Shown here one piece after another: positions 8,671 through 17,702 of a stretch of DNA of 38,377 bases. The notes beneath the pieces were generated by a model. It was given only the letters and a program-made list of their open reading frames with translations. It was not told the origin of the DNA and did not search any database. This DNA is from Bacteroidales bacterium. Lineage in GTDB: Bacteria; Bacteroidota; Bacteroidia; Bacteroidales; VadinHA17. The stretch spans positions 1-38,377 of the forward strand of contig JAAYUS010000029.1 of the NCBI GenBank assembly GCA_012517605.1, in the 5' to 3' direction. Within the stretch, counting starts at the first letter, position 1. Each line of letters begins with the position of its first letter. A program made the position numbers and the translations under genes.

Positions 8671-9789
8671 TCCTGCCCTTGTGATCATTTTTTCAAAGCA
8701 GCTGTCGACAAGATGATGTTCCCGACCCTCAACCACGGGAAAAGGATTCTCATGCGAATAATTATATGGGAAATCCCATATTTCAACTGGTTCTGATCGT
8801 CCCGTTCCGGCGGGGGCGAGAGTGCTTACAATCCCACCTGCAGGTATTACCCTGTCGTTTTTCAGAGCTATCGAGCGGATCTGTTCACGGAGTTTCGAAA
8901 ACATGCTTTCCCTGAACTGACGGAAACGTGCAAGGTCGATCATAGCCCTGAAGGCCATCCCTATTTGTGTCGATCTCAGAAAATCAGAAAAAGGATTTCT
9001 GTTTCTTATGTCTTCTTCAAAATCATCCATGTAGTAACTATGGATCCTCTTATAGGCCTCACTGTCCATAATATACTTTGAAGTCCCGTACATATTGCTG
9101 AAGACCGATCCTCCGCAAAACATGAAAAGCCTGCTCGAAGAAAACAACTGATCAGGATTTCCGAGCATCAGTATCTCGGAAAGGAAGGCCCCGATAGAAT
9201 ATGCAAAGATATTTACACGGCTGCCTTCAGGAATAAGTTCGTGCTGCCCATTTTTTATCTGGTTCATCAGCTTGACAATGTCAAAAGCAGTCTGATACCC
9301 TGAGTTGAAGAACCTCATCGGTTCTTCAGTGAGCCTGTTGCTGAGTGCGATGTTGGCAAATGTCGACATGCTGACACCGGCGAAACTCCGGTTTCGTTCT
9401 TTGACTATGTCCTGCATGAGCCTTGGATTCGTCCACGACAAAGGCGATCTGTTTATATGAAAGGATATCGGGAAAAGGATCACATAGCTTCCGGTAAAAG
9501 ATGAAAGGCGGTATGCCCAGACAAGATATTTCTGCCAGTTCCTTTCATTCAGCCCATGAAAAAGCAGTATTACTTTCTTGCTTTTTTCATCCTCCGGAAC
9601 AAAGACAGGATAAGAAAATGCAATATTCTCTGCAATGGCAGAATCGTCCTTCTTCAGGAAATTCCCCGGATCAATTTCTGACGTGAAATTCTCATTGATG
9701 ATCCTTATTGATGATCCGGGAATTCGGATCTCCTTAATGACGGGATCGAAAACCGACTTCAGTTTTTGATAGTCTTCAGTGTAACTCAT
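8656..9789 (-). CDS. Alpha/beta hydrolase-like protein (possibly DUF6051 family)
   Basis: Protein of 377 residues with alpha/beta-hydrolase features. An LLFHGLNER strand-turn (75-83) resembles the oxyanion-hole HG motif, AYSIGA (196-201) is a variant nucleophile elbow with S198, and D312 (KNDRVIP) and H358/H359 (GREHHLVD) are suitably placed to complete a triad. No signal peptide or membrane segment is evident. It resembles a family of Bacteroidota proteins annotated DUF6051 whose substrate is unknown; that name is from memory and tentative. It overlaps the convergent deacetylase by 15 bases at the 3' ends. Confidence 0.72.
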   Translation of the reverse strand: MSYTEDYQKLKSVFDPVIKEIRIPGSSIRIINENFTSEIDPGNFLKKDDSAIAENIAFSYPVFVPEDEKSKKVILLFHGLNERNWQKYLVWAYRLSSFTGSYVILFPISFHINRSPLSWTNPRLMQDIVKERNRSFAGVSMSTFANIALSNRLTEEPMRFFNSGYQTAFDIVKLMNQIKNGQHELIPEGSRVNIFAYSIGAFLSEILMLGNPDQLFSSSRLFMFCGGSVFSNMYGTSKYIMDSEAYKRIHSYYMDDFEEDIRNRNPFSDFLRSTQIGMAFRAMIDLARFRQFRESMFSKLREQIRSIALKNDRVIPAGGIVSTLAPAGTGRSEPVEIWDFPYNYSHENPFPVVEGREHHLVDSCFEKMITRAGLFLA

Positions 9790-9988
9790 GATGCAGCAAA
9801 GGAAAACTCAAAAAACCATGCGGTAAAATTTTTGTGTTGCCTCCCTGTCGCAGGTGACGAAAATCAAATATGTGTGACGTAATTCATGAATGAGGGACGA
9901 AAATGGAACGTGGGAATAATGATCAGTGACAATGAAACTGATCAGTCAAAAGGAAAAGTTTAAATTTGTGGATTGTATCGTGACAATA

Positions 9989-10855
9989 ATGGCAGATTTT
10001 CAGAAACCCATACCATCCTATCTTAATGAAAAGGGAAACATAATCAGGCTAATACTTTTTACTTCTCTTTTTGCGCTGGTCTTCATAAATATTTATTCGC
10101 CGTTCGGAGCCGACAAATGGTTTGATCTTAGCCGATGGGAGTTTTTCACGTATTCAAGTCTTGTTATTCTTACCGGAGTGCTGGTTGTGGTCATAAGCCG
10201 GATAATAATGTTCCATTATGGGAAAAAGCACGACATTAATTATTACCGGTATTTTGCATGGATCGCCTCAGAAATACTTATGATGGCCCTATTCTATACT
10301 CTCTTCGAGATATTTGTTCTTAAGGACAGCAGGTTGTTCACTGTCCTTATGAAACAATCGGCGCAAAATACAGCCCTTGTTCTTTTGCTGCCCTATTCGA
10401 TTATGTGGCTTTATTTCTCATGGCGCGATAAGAAGGAGCAGATTGAAAGGATGTCTGACTCTCAGTCGCTTCCCGGAAGCCAGAGGGATATGATACCTTT
10501 TTATGACGAAAAATCAGTTCTGAAGTTTTCAGTCACAAAAGAGAACCTGTTTTACATAGAATCGGCTGAAAACTATGTTAGCATCTGCTATCTTAACAAG
10601 GGAAAAGTATCAAAATATCTGCTTCGAGACACCCTTAAGAAGATGGAGGAGAATTTTGCAGGAACCGAAATAATAAGGTGCCACAGGTCGTTCATGGTGA
10701 ATTTCGAGAAGGTTAAGGTAATAAGGAAAGACAGGGATGGACTGAAACTTGAACTGGATGCTCCGGTGGCAACCGACATCCCCGTATCCCGGACCTATGT
10801 TGACAATGTGATGCAAACCTTCTCAAGGTTCAGCCGGCTTACCGACAATCAGTGA
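9989..10855 (+). CDS. Membrane-anchored LytTR DNA-binding regulator
   Basis: Transcription regulator of about 288 residues. Four predicted transmembrane helices (roughly 18-37, 56-73, 89-111, 128-145) are followed by a linker and a C-terminal LytTR domain (about 175-275) with the ESAENYVSICY, CHRSFMVNFEKV and IPVSRTYV segments of the family. There is no receiver or kinase domain, so sensing is presumably through the membrane part. An upstream GTG at 9926 would add 21 residues, but ATG 9989 gives MADFQKPIPSYLNEKGNIIR, typical of these proteins, and is preferred. It is 71 bases upstream of purD, which has its own promoter box; target genes are unknown. Confidence 0.87.
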   Translation: MADFQKPIPSYLNEKGNIIRLILFTSLFALVFINIYSPFGADKWFDLSRWEFFTYSSLVILTGVLVVVISRIIMFHYGKKHDINYYRYFAWIASEILMMALFYTLFEIFVLKDSRLFTVLMKQSAQNTALVLLLPYSIMWLYFSWRDKKEQIERMSDSQSLPGSQRDMIPFYDEKSVLKFSVTKENLFYIESAENYVSICYLNKGKVSKYLLRDTLKKMEENFAGTEIIRCHRSFMVNFEKVKVIRKDRDGLKLELDAPVATDIPVSRTYVDNVMQTFSRFSRLTDNQ

Positions 10856-10896
10856 AAGGAATTGCAAATCAGACAGGTTTTTTTCTGAAGAAATGC

Positions 10897-10904
10897 TACT
10901 TTTG
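10897..10904 (+). promoter_or_regulatory. -7 box upstream of purD
   Basis: TACTTTTG matches TAnnTTTG, 22 bases before the purD ATG at 10927. A T-rich tract lies about 20 bases upstream but no exact TTTG. It suggests purD is transcribed separately from the LytTR gene. Confidence 0.45.
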
Positions 10905-10926
10905 GAATTCCTATATATATTGCTGA

Positions 10927-12195
10927 ATGAACATTCTTATTCTCGGTTCGGGGGGCAGGGAACATGCTCTTGCATGGAAGCTGGCCCGAAGCACAAAGGT
11001 CAAAAGGGTATTCGTGGCACCTGGAAATGCAGGAACTGCATCTGCCGGCACTAATCTGAATATCGATCCTGAAGATTTTGAAGGCCTCAGAAAAGCCGTT
11101 ATTGCAAATAATATCGGCATGGTGGTTGTCGGGCCGGAAGCTCCTCTTGTCAGCGGAGTTCATGATTTTTTTCTTCAGGATGAAGTTCTCAGGGATGTTC
11201 CGGTTATCGGGCCTGTAAAAAAAGCCGCACTTCTCGAGGGAAGCAAGGATTTCGCAAAAGAGTTTCTTACACGCCATAATATCCCCACGGCGGCATACAG
11301 GAGCTTTGACACGACTAACCTTCAGGATGCAATGCCTTTTCTTATGACGCTGGAGCCTCCTTATGTGATTAAAGCTGATGGACTTGCAGCCGGAAAAGGA
11401 GTAGTGATTCTCAACGACATCAATGAAGCATTTGCCGAGGTGAAATCGATAATTAACGGGAAATTCGGGGCAGCAGGGGCCAAGGTCATCATTGAGCAGT
11501 ATCTTAAAGGGATTGAATTGTCAGTCTTTATTATAACTGACGGGCGGTCATACAAACTTCTTCCCGAGGCAAAGGATTACAAAAGGATCGGGCATGGTGA
11601 TACAGGGCTGAATACAGGCGGAATGGGAGCGGTTTCCCCGGTACCTTTTGCCGATGGAAGGTTCATGAATAAGGTTGTTTCAAGGATAATCGATCCTACA
11701 CTTAAAGGATTGAGGGATGAAAATATTGACTATAAGGGATTCATTTTCTTCGGGCTTATGAATGTTGACGGGGATCCTTATGTTATTGAATATAACGCCC
11801 GGCTTGGAGATCCTGAAACGGAGGCTATAATACCCAGGATAAAATCAGATCTTTTTGAACTTCTTGAAGGTGTTGTCATAGGTGATCTCGACAGCAGGGA
11901 ACTTGTAACTGACGAATGTCCGGCGGCAGCGGTAATGCTTGTATCTGGCGGATACCCCGGGCACTATGAAAAAGGGTATGAAATATCAGGCCTGGACAAG
12001 ACATCCGGTTGCGTTGTATTTCATTCCGGAACGAAAATATCAGGCGGATCTGTTGTGACATCAGGAGGAAGGGTGCTGGCTGTAAGCTCTCTCGGTAAAA
12101 CTATGCAGGATGCCCTTGCAATTTCATACAAAAATGCCGCGATGATAGAATTTAAGGATATCTATTACCGGAACGACATAGGATTTGATCTTTAG
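10927..12195 (+). CDS. purD: Phosphoribosylamine-glycine ligase
   Basis: GAR synthetase, the ATP-grasp enzyme joining phosphoribosylamine and glycine in de novo purine synthesis. At 422 residues it has normal length. Signatures in order are the N-terminal nucleotide-fold MNILILGSGGREHALAW, VVGPEAPLVSGVHD, the ATP-grasp strand VIKADGLAAGKGVVI, GLNTGGMGAVSP and EYNARLGDPETEAI with metal-binding residues. The C-terminal domain is intact. A membrane-protein gene follows 3 bases after the stop and is surely co-transcribed. Confidence 0.97.
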   Translation: MNILILGSGGREHALAWKLARSTKVKRVFVAPGNAGTASAGTNLNIDPEDFEGLRKAVIANNIGMVVVGPEAPLVSGVHDFFLQDEVLRDVPVIGPVKKAALLEGSKDFAKEFLTRHNIPTAAYRSFDTTNLQDAMPFLMTLEPPYVIKADGLAAGKGVVILNDINEAFAEVKSIINGKFGAAGAKVIIEQYLKGIELSVFIITDGRSYKLLPEAKDYKRIGHGDTGLNTGGMGAVSPVPFADGRFMNKVVSRIIDPTLKGLRDENIDYKGFIFFGLMNVDGDPYVIEYNARLGDPETEAIIPRIKSDLFELLEGVVIGDLDSRELVTDECPAAAVMLVSGGYPGHYEKGYEISGLDKTSGCVVFHSGTKISGGSVVTSGGRVLAVSSLGKTMQDALAISYKNAAMIEFKDIYYRNDIGFDL

Positions 12196-12198
12196 TTT

Positions 12199-13197
12199 AT
12201 GCTCTTAAGGAAATTCAGGGAGAATGGTCCGGATGTGTTATTCCTGATCTTTGTTCTGATGGTCTTTACATGGATGGGAGCATTTCTCCATCCACGGATG
12301 CCTTCAGCTGAAGGATTTGACAATATGCCCATGCCGCTCTTTAAAGTTCTGCTGGGAATAACCGGATTCAGCCCATTCATAAGCACATTTTCAGCTTTTC
12401 TTGTAATGCTGCTTATGGCTTTTCTGATGGTAAATTTCAATACAAATGTGTTTTTTATCAGTGAGAGGACTTTTCTTCCTGCCCTTATATATGTGGTCAT
12501 TACAGGCATGAATCCTCAGTATCAGCTTATGAACCCGGTACTTCCGGCTGCACCGTTCCTTATCCTCGGAATCAGAAGGATAATGGATTCCTATAAAGTT
12601 CAGGGGACAGCCTATTCTTTCTTTGATGCCGGAATATTCATTGCCACGGGAAGTCTTTTCTATGCTGGAATGATATGGTTCGGGATTCTTCTGATAGTGG
12701 CAATTATCGTCCTCAGGCCTTTCAGCATGAGGGAGATTGCTATATCACTGGCAGGTTTTTTGACTCCCTTGTTCATTTTTACAGGCTTTTATTATATTCT
12801 CGGGTACGACATGGATTATTTAAGGTCGGCCGTAAACTATAACCTTTTTGGAAGGGAGGCGGCTGCCTCCATGCCATTGCTGAATATTATCGTCCTGTTA
12901 ATTGCAGGAGCAGTTATCCTTATAAGCGTTTCACATCTCCTGGGGGCGCTGAAGGAGAAAAGGATCAAATCACGTAAAACATTTATGCTGCTCTTCTGGA
13001 CTTTCTTTATTTCTGCCGGAATGTTTGCCGTTTTCAAACCGGTTTCCCTTGAGATCTTCTGGATTGCCTCAATACCACTTACATATTTCCTGTGTCATTA
13101 TTTTGTTTTTTCCAGGAAGAAGAAAGTGACCGAGGTACTTTTTATAATGCTTCTTATACTTGTTATCTTCATCCAGGGTGTTAATCTGGCAGGATGA
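12199..13197 (+). CDS. Polytopic membrane protein downstream of purD (DUF6427-like)
   Basis: Integral membrane protein of 332 residues made almost entirely of hydrophobic helices (about 8-10), with short loops such as FLHPRMPSAEGFDNMP. It has no catalytic motif I recognise. A membrane protein of this size next to purD is a recurrent Bacteroidota arrangement, annotated DUF6427 in my memory; that assignment is tentative. The gene starts 3 bases after purD. Its stop lies 2 bases from the stop of the convergent gene, leaving no room for a terminator. Confidence 0.68.
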   Translation: MLLRKFRENGPDVLFLIFVLMVFTWMGAFLHPRMPSAEGFDNMPMPLFKVLLGITGFSPFISTFSAFLVMLLMAFLMVNFNTNVFFISERTFLPALIYVVITGMNPQYQLMNPVLPAAPFLILGIRRIMDSYKVQGTAYSFFDAGIFIATGSLFYAGMIWFGILLIVAIIVLRPFSMREIAISLAGFLTPLFIFTGFYYILGYDMDYLRSAVNYNLFGREAAASMPLLNIIVLLIAGAVILISVSHLLGALKEKRIKSRKTFMLLFWTFFISAGMFAVFKPVSLEIFWIASIPLTYFLCHYFVFSRKKKVTEVLFIMLLILVIFIQGVNLAG

Positions 13198-13199
13198 CA

Positions 13200-13637
13200 T
13201 CACTGTATCATTGAGACAATGCTTACACCCGAACCCGACTGTCCTTCCGTGAAATCAAACCCGACCTGGTAAATTCCGCTTTTATTGCAGATAAAATCTA
13301 TGTAGGAGTATACGGTTCCTGTATCATTATCGACTGAAGAAAGGACAATCTTGTTTGTTTCATCCCATATGGTAAGGATCAGTTTCCCTTTTGAATTATC
13401 GGCAGTGCACAGCGTGAACCTGTACTTGGTATTTTTCCACAGCGACATTTTTGCCTTGTACCTGAAATCATTCTGAGATGTTCCCTGCCCAAGCTGAATC
13501 CTGTAGTCTTTCAGGTATTTTGCAGCCGGCCCTGTGCCCGAAAGGCATCTGCTCATCATCGGGTCCGGTACTGCTTGTCCTGCCGCAACAGTGAATGCTG
13601 GCAGGAGAATTAATAATCCCAGCAATAGTTTTTTCAT
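13200..13637 (-). CDS. Small exported protein of unknown function
   Basis: About 145 residues from ATG 13637: MKKLLLGLLILLPAFTVAAG is a signal peptide, cleaved probably after AAG or nearby. The mature part (PDPMMSRCLSGTG, then a beta-rich region) has three cysteines and reads like a small beta-sandwich, comparable to pre-peptidase C-terminal type domains, but I cannot assign it. A longer frame from TTG 13652 would overlap the upstream stop and is rejected. The ATG lies 1 base after the stop of the lipoprotein gene, so translation is likely coupled. Confidence 0.65.
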   Translation of the reverse strand: MKKLLLGLLILLPAFTVAAGQAVPDPMMSRCLSGTGPAAKYLKDYRIQLGQGTSQNDFRYKAKMSLWKNTKYRFTLCTADNSKGKLILTIWDETNKIVLSSVDNDTGTVYSYIDFICNKSGIYQVGFDFTEGQSGSGVSIVSMIQ

Positions 13638-13638
13638 A

Positions 13639-14550
13639 CTAATTATTTGCAATCAGTTTATTCCTTACAATACCTGTAATGTCAATAATTCCTGCGAGTT
13701 GTTCATCAGTCATCTCAACCCTGCTCGTTTCCGTCTGTGTTATTTCAAGACCACCGTCTTTAACTGTTTTCACCGGAGTTCCTCCTTCGGTATAAGATAT
13801 TCTGACATCCCTGTATTTTTCTGAAATGTCGCCAAGATAGCTGCAAAGTTCACGGAACTGATCATTCATTTCGCAATATGGCTGAACCGATTTTATAAGA
13901 CCTTCAAGGAAGAATTTCTGTTCTCCGATCCGGTCTCTTAACAGGCTGTTTGGATATTGTTTGATGACCTGTGTGGCAAAGTATTGGGCTTCAATCCAGG
14001 CTCCGGCAACCATAAGCGATGAAAGATATCCCCTGTTGTCTTCACGGAGGTATCTGTCGATCTTGTTATAGGAGTCGATCGAGAGATAAAGAAGGGAATC
14101 GAGATTGGAATTATTAAGGGAAAGTCGTTTGATTGTTTCAAAATCAAAAAACTGCCCGACTCTCAGTCCCTCGGCAAGCTTTTTTATCGAAGAAACCAGT
14201 TCAAGAGATGTCGATGTTTTACCATAAATATTCAGGTATCCAAGATCGGCACCCAGGATACCGAGCGACAATGCCTGATTGAATGAACCTGAAAGAACAC
14301 TGGCGTTCAGGGATGTGGCAAGATAAGCCTGGGTAAATGGCACACCCATCACCTGGAAAAGATTTGCTGTTTCAAGCGGTGATGAGAAATTTCTAAAAAT
14401 CTCTTCATCAGCGCTACTTCCTGCTGCGCTTACCGATACCAGCGAATCTGCATCAGTCAGAATAAGATTCTCTGATTGTTTTGAGCTGTTTCTGCATTCC
14501 GGCAGTAAGAGAACTACGCAGAGGACTGTTATGAATATTCTTCCTTTCAT
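13639..14550 (-). CDS. Predicted lipoprotein or exported protein, helical, unknown function
   Basis: 303 residues. The N-terminus MKGRIFITVLCVVLLLPEC is an export signal; the only lipobox candidate is LLPEC with C19, unusual because Glu precedes the Cys. The mature protein is largely alpha-helical with regularly spaced small helices and ends in a Thr/Glu-rich segment. I do not recognise the family. It has its own promoter box, is followed 1 base later by the small exported protein, and lies 59 bases after the large ABC transporter on the same strand. It may be an envelope accessory of that transporter; this is inferred from position only. Confidence 0.65.
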   Translation of the reverse strand: MKGRIFITVLCVVLLLPECRNSSKQSENLILTDADSLVSVSAAGSSADEEIFRNFSSPLETANLFQVMGVPFTQAYLATSLNASVLSGSFNQALSLGILGADLGYLNIYGKTSTSLELVSSIKKLAEGLRVGQFFDFETIKRLSLNNSNLDSLLYLSIDSYNKIDRYLREDNRGYLSSLMVAGAWIEAQYFATQVIKQYPNSLLRDRIGEQKFFLEGLIKSVQPYCEMNDQFRELCSYLGDISEKYRDVRISYTEGGTPVKTVKDGGLEITQTETSRVEMTDEQLAGIIDITGIVRNKLIANN

Positions 14551-14573
14551 TAAGGATAAACTATTGGTAATTA

Positions 14574-14581
14574 CAAATGTA
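14574..14581 (-). promoter_or_regulatory. -7 box for the lipoprotein/small exported protein pair
   Basis: The minus strand reads TACATTTG, a perfect TAnnTTTG, placed 23 bases before the ATG at 14550. No clear -33 box. It implies that the pair can be transcribed independently of the ABC transporter gene. Confidence 0.45.
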
Positions 14582-14609
14582 TTAAAAAAACACTACCATG
14601 ATCTGACGG

Positions 14610-17600
14610 TTACTCGCGGTTTCTGATTTTCCATGAGAAATTCATCAGCCTTCTTATCAGATCAGTGTATAAAATCACGTACAAAAGCAGGGTCCCGGCA
14701 AAAATAAGGCCCGTGTTAAATTTAAATGTATCGATGCGTATCCCAAAAATATTTTTGGAAGGTGCAAAAAAATGCGACCTGAAGCATAGCGGCCCCTTGA
14801 TCTCAGGGTCGAGATATACAGGGTCGGTATTTTGTATAAACGTATCCCTGTACCTTAATATCTTGTCGGTTTCATAATATTTTGTAACTATTTCCTCCAG
14901 CTTGTAATTATAATAATCTTTTTCCATTTCCCTGACCTTTACATTATTGAGTTGCAGGAACTGATCCCTTATCATTTCTGCCCTTTCTGTGATATTCCTG
15001 AAAAACCCTGTGAGTTCATTAATATAGGATTGAAGAGAATCCATTACCTGCGGAGTCAGGGCCGCGGCATTGGTCTTAATTTCGGGGTTGAGAGATGGCG
15101 CACCTGTGAATCCAGCCGCTTTGCCAAGTTCATTTCTTATGAGCCTCATATTATGCTCAATCACCCCCGGATCATGATGACTGTTTTCCAGCATATCTCT
15201 GGTTTGCACCAATACTTTCGACAGTTCAGGAAGTCTGTAAACGTTGTTGAAATCAGCCGCACTTATCTTCTTTTCAAGCGAATAATGAGTATCTCCTTCC
15301 TTGTTATATGGTACCGAATTATACCGGTTATCCCTGAACTGGCTTACCATCAGAGCCTCATAAGTCCAGCGTGTTGGCATCATTTCGGCAATAAGCGGCA
15401 CTTTGTCGGACCTTGTTAAAAGCCTGTTAAGCTTATCGAAAGGGAACATTGCTCCGCTGAGGATCATCATTGGTATGAGCAGAAGCGGGATGACAATATA
15501 AATCGAGATCACCGAGCTTAATGATCCGGAAATTATAAGGCCAAGCATATTGGCACAAAAAGATGTTGCCATAAGGGCAAGCCAGTAATTGAAGAACATT
15601 CCCTTTATCCCGAGAACCGGATTTGCGACGGCAATAAAAAGAAGTGACTGTATTGAAGAAATGACTATCAGGAATGCGATTTTGGCAAGAAGGTAGCTGT
15701 GCCTGTTTAAGTTCAGGAATTGCTCCCTTTTGAGGATCTTCCTGTCGCGAAAGATTTCCTCGGCACTCTGGGTAAGCCCCAGAAATGCCGCCACAATAAT
15801 GCTCATAAATATATAGACCGGAATATTCTCATTGCGGGAAAAGAAATATTCCTTTGAACCAGGGTCCGGTGTATATCTGATTATTGACGAAAGGATAAAT
15901 GCCAGGACAGGTGCAACAAGCAATGTAAGGATGACATATTGCCTGTCGGATATCTTGCTTCTGAAATCCCTCGATATGTAAAGGGCAAACTGTTTCAGCG
16001 GACCGGGCCTGTCAAGGTTTATACTTGGTGGTTCCGATACCTCTGGAGTAACCTGGTCAGGCTGCAGACTCCTGAACTTTTCCGACCATTCCTTGGGTTT
16101 GACCTTTCTCTTTTCAGTATAATGTCCGAACTCATCAACGACCTGAGCCTCGAGGATCTTGAAGATTATTTCCGGATTCAGGCTTCCGCAAGAGGGGCAT
16201 TCTCCCAGACTTGCATTGATCTGCGAATCAATGGTTTTGAAGAATATTACTGAATCCACAGGATTACCATAATATACCATGTATCCTCCCTGATCAAGGA
16301 TAAGCACATTATCGAACATTTTGTAAATCGCGGAGGAAGGCTGATGGATAACAGTAAATACCAGCTTGCCTTTAAGCGTGAGGTCCCTCAGAAGGTCCAT
16401 GATGTTTTCGGCATCTTTTGAAGACAGTCCTGTTGTAGGCTCATCAATGAACAGCACAGAAGGTTCCCTGATAAGTTCCAGGGCTATGTTAAGCCTTTTC
16501 CTCTGGCCTCCGCTTATGGTCTTGTTGAACATGTTTCCGACCTTAAGATCTTTCTTTTCAAAAAGTCCGAGAGAGGTCAGCATCTGTTCGACAAGAATGA
16601 TTATGTCTTCCTTTTTCTTATGCCCGAAGCACTGGCCTGCAGCGTAATAAAGGTTCTCAAAAACCGTCAGGTCCTCAATAAGAAGGTCGTCCTGAGGTAC
16701 GTACCCTATTGCACCTTCGAGCTTTACCTTGTCCCTGAAAGGATCAAGTCCGTTGAGGCTTATACTTCCCGAAGCAGGTTCAAGCATGCCGCTCATAAGG
16801 TTGAGAAGGGTTGTCTTGCCCGATCCGCTTCCCCCGATAATTCCTACAAGATTACCCTGAACTGCCGAGAAGTTGAGGTTTGCAAGCACCTTTTGATTGT
16901 TTGGCAGCCTGTACGAGACATTCTTTACAATGAACGACAGCTTGCAGGTATGGTCGGGCGACAGGAATTTTGAAGTTATATCGCTGTAATAAAAGGTATG
17001 ACCATACTGGGTCCGGAATGCGCTTCCTTTGGGAAATGTATAGATGTATCCCTGCAAGATAGGTATCCCGTTGAGATAAAACTGTTTGTTGGATGAATAT
17101 TTAATGAAATACAGGTCGACGCTTGCTATTCTCAGGATAATGATTGTGGTTTCAGAATATATATCTGACTCCTGGCGGCAAATATCATATTCTTCTTCAC
17201 CGGGCCGCAGAAAAAGAATTGCGGGATGTTTAAGCTTCTCAGCTTCATTGTACCTGACAAATTTTTCTATAACATCAACCTCTTCAGGCAGAATTCGGAA
17301 GACTTCAGTAACGATTGAAATGATGTTCAGCCTGCTGGGAGTAAATCTCCGGCTTACATTGATAAGTTCATAAAGCCGGATAAGAACAACAACTTTTTGT
17401 TCCTTGTTAAGGGTAAGGTTGATTTGTTCACAGATGCTGAGGATCTTCATGTTCCTCTTGATTGACGGCGAACTGCTGTCAGGGTAATTGTAGACCTCAT
17501 CGGGTGATTCGGCAAGTTCTTCAAATAAAAGAAGATACCTTATAAGAACATTCGTTGTTAACTGTTTCTCAAGGAAATTCAGTACATAGTTACGTTCTTC

Positions 17601-17675
17601 TTCAATGATTCCGCCGTCCTGTTTTACCATCAGGGCAAACAGCTCCATCAGTGCTCTAAGTATCCTTTCACTCAT
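14610..17675 (-). CDS. Large ABCG-type ABC transporter (ATPase fused to permease, TerB-like N-terminus)
   Basis: 1021-residue half-transporter with ATPase before permease, the ABCG order. Residues 1-140 form an all-helical region resembling TerB domains (MSERILRALMELFALMVKQD start). Residues 150-240 are a beta-rich, FHA-like insert. The ATPase domain has Walker A GGSGSGKT (281-288), signature ISGGQRKR (387-394) and Walker B VLFIDEPTTG (407-416). A CPSCG segment lies near 505. The ABC-2 permease follows, with about five helices, then an unusually long extracytoplasmic section (roughly 745-985) before the last helix. Substrate unknown. It starts 27 bases after the UPF0104 gene, so both are likely one transcript. 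Confidence 0.88.
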   Translation of the reverse strand: MSERILRALMELFALMVKQDGGIIEEERNYVLNFLEKQLTTNVLIRYLLLFEELAESPDEVYNYPDSSSPSIKRNMKILSICEQINLTLNKEQKVVVLIRLYELINVSRRFTPSRLNIISIVTEVFRILPEEVDVIEKFVRYNEAEKLKHPAILFLRPGEEEYDICRQESDIYSETTIIILRIASVDLYFIKYSSNKQFYLNGIPILQGYIYTFPKGSAFRTQYGHTFYYSDITSKFLSPDHTCKLSFIVKNVSYRLPNNQKVLANLNFSAVQGNLVGIIGGSGSGKTTLLNLMSGMLEPASGSISLNGLDPFRDKVKLEGAIGYVPQDDLLIEDLTVFENLYYAAGQCFGHKKKEDIIILVEQMLTSLGLFEKKDLKVGNMFNKTISGGQRKRLNIALELIREPSVLFIDEPTTGLSSKDAENIMDLLRDLTLKGKLVFTVIHQPSSAIYKMFDNVLILDQGGYMVYYGNPVDSVIFFKTIDSQINASLGECPSCGSLNPEIIFKILEAQVVDEFGHYTEKRKVKPKEWSEKFRSLQPDQVTPEVSEPPSINLDRPGPLKQFALYISRDFRSKISDRQYVILTLLVAPVLAFILSSIIRYTPDPGSKEYFFSRNENIPVYIFMSIIVAAFLGLTQSAEEIFRDRKILKREQFLNLNRHSYLLAKIAFLIVISSIQSLLFIAVANPVLGIKGMFFNYWLALMATSFCANMLGLIISGSLSSVISIYIVIPLLLIPMMILSGAMFPFDKLNRLLTRSDKVPLIAEMMPTRWTYEALMVSQFRDNRYNSVPYNKEGDTHYSLEKKISAADFNNVYRLPELSKVLVQTRDMLENSHHDPGVIEHNMRLIRNELGKAAGFTGAPSLNPEIKTNAAALTPQVMDSLQSYINELTGFFRNITERAEMIRDQFLQLNNVKVREMEKDYYNYKLEEIVTKYYETDKILRYRDTFIQNTDPVYLDPEIKGPLCFRSHFFAPSKNIFGIRIDTFKFNTGLIFAGTLLLYVILYTDLIRRLMNFSWKIRNRE

Positions 17676-17702
17676 TCGGTCCTGTATGCAAGCCTTTCAG
17701 TT

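Noticed and set aside
9926-9988. N-terminal extension of the LytTR protein from GTG
   Set aside because: The extension is not typical of the family; ATG 9989 gives the common N-terminus.
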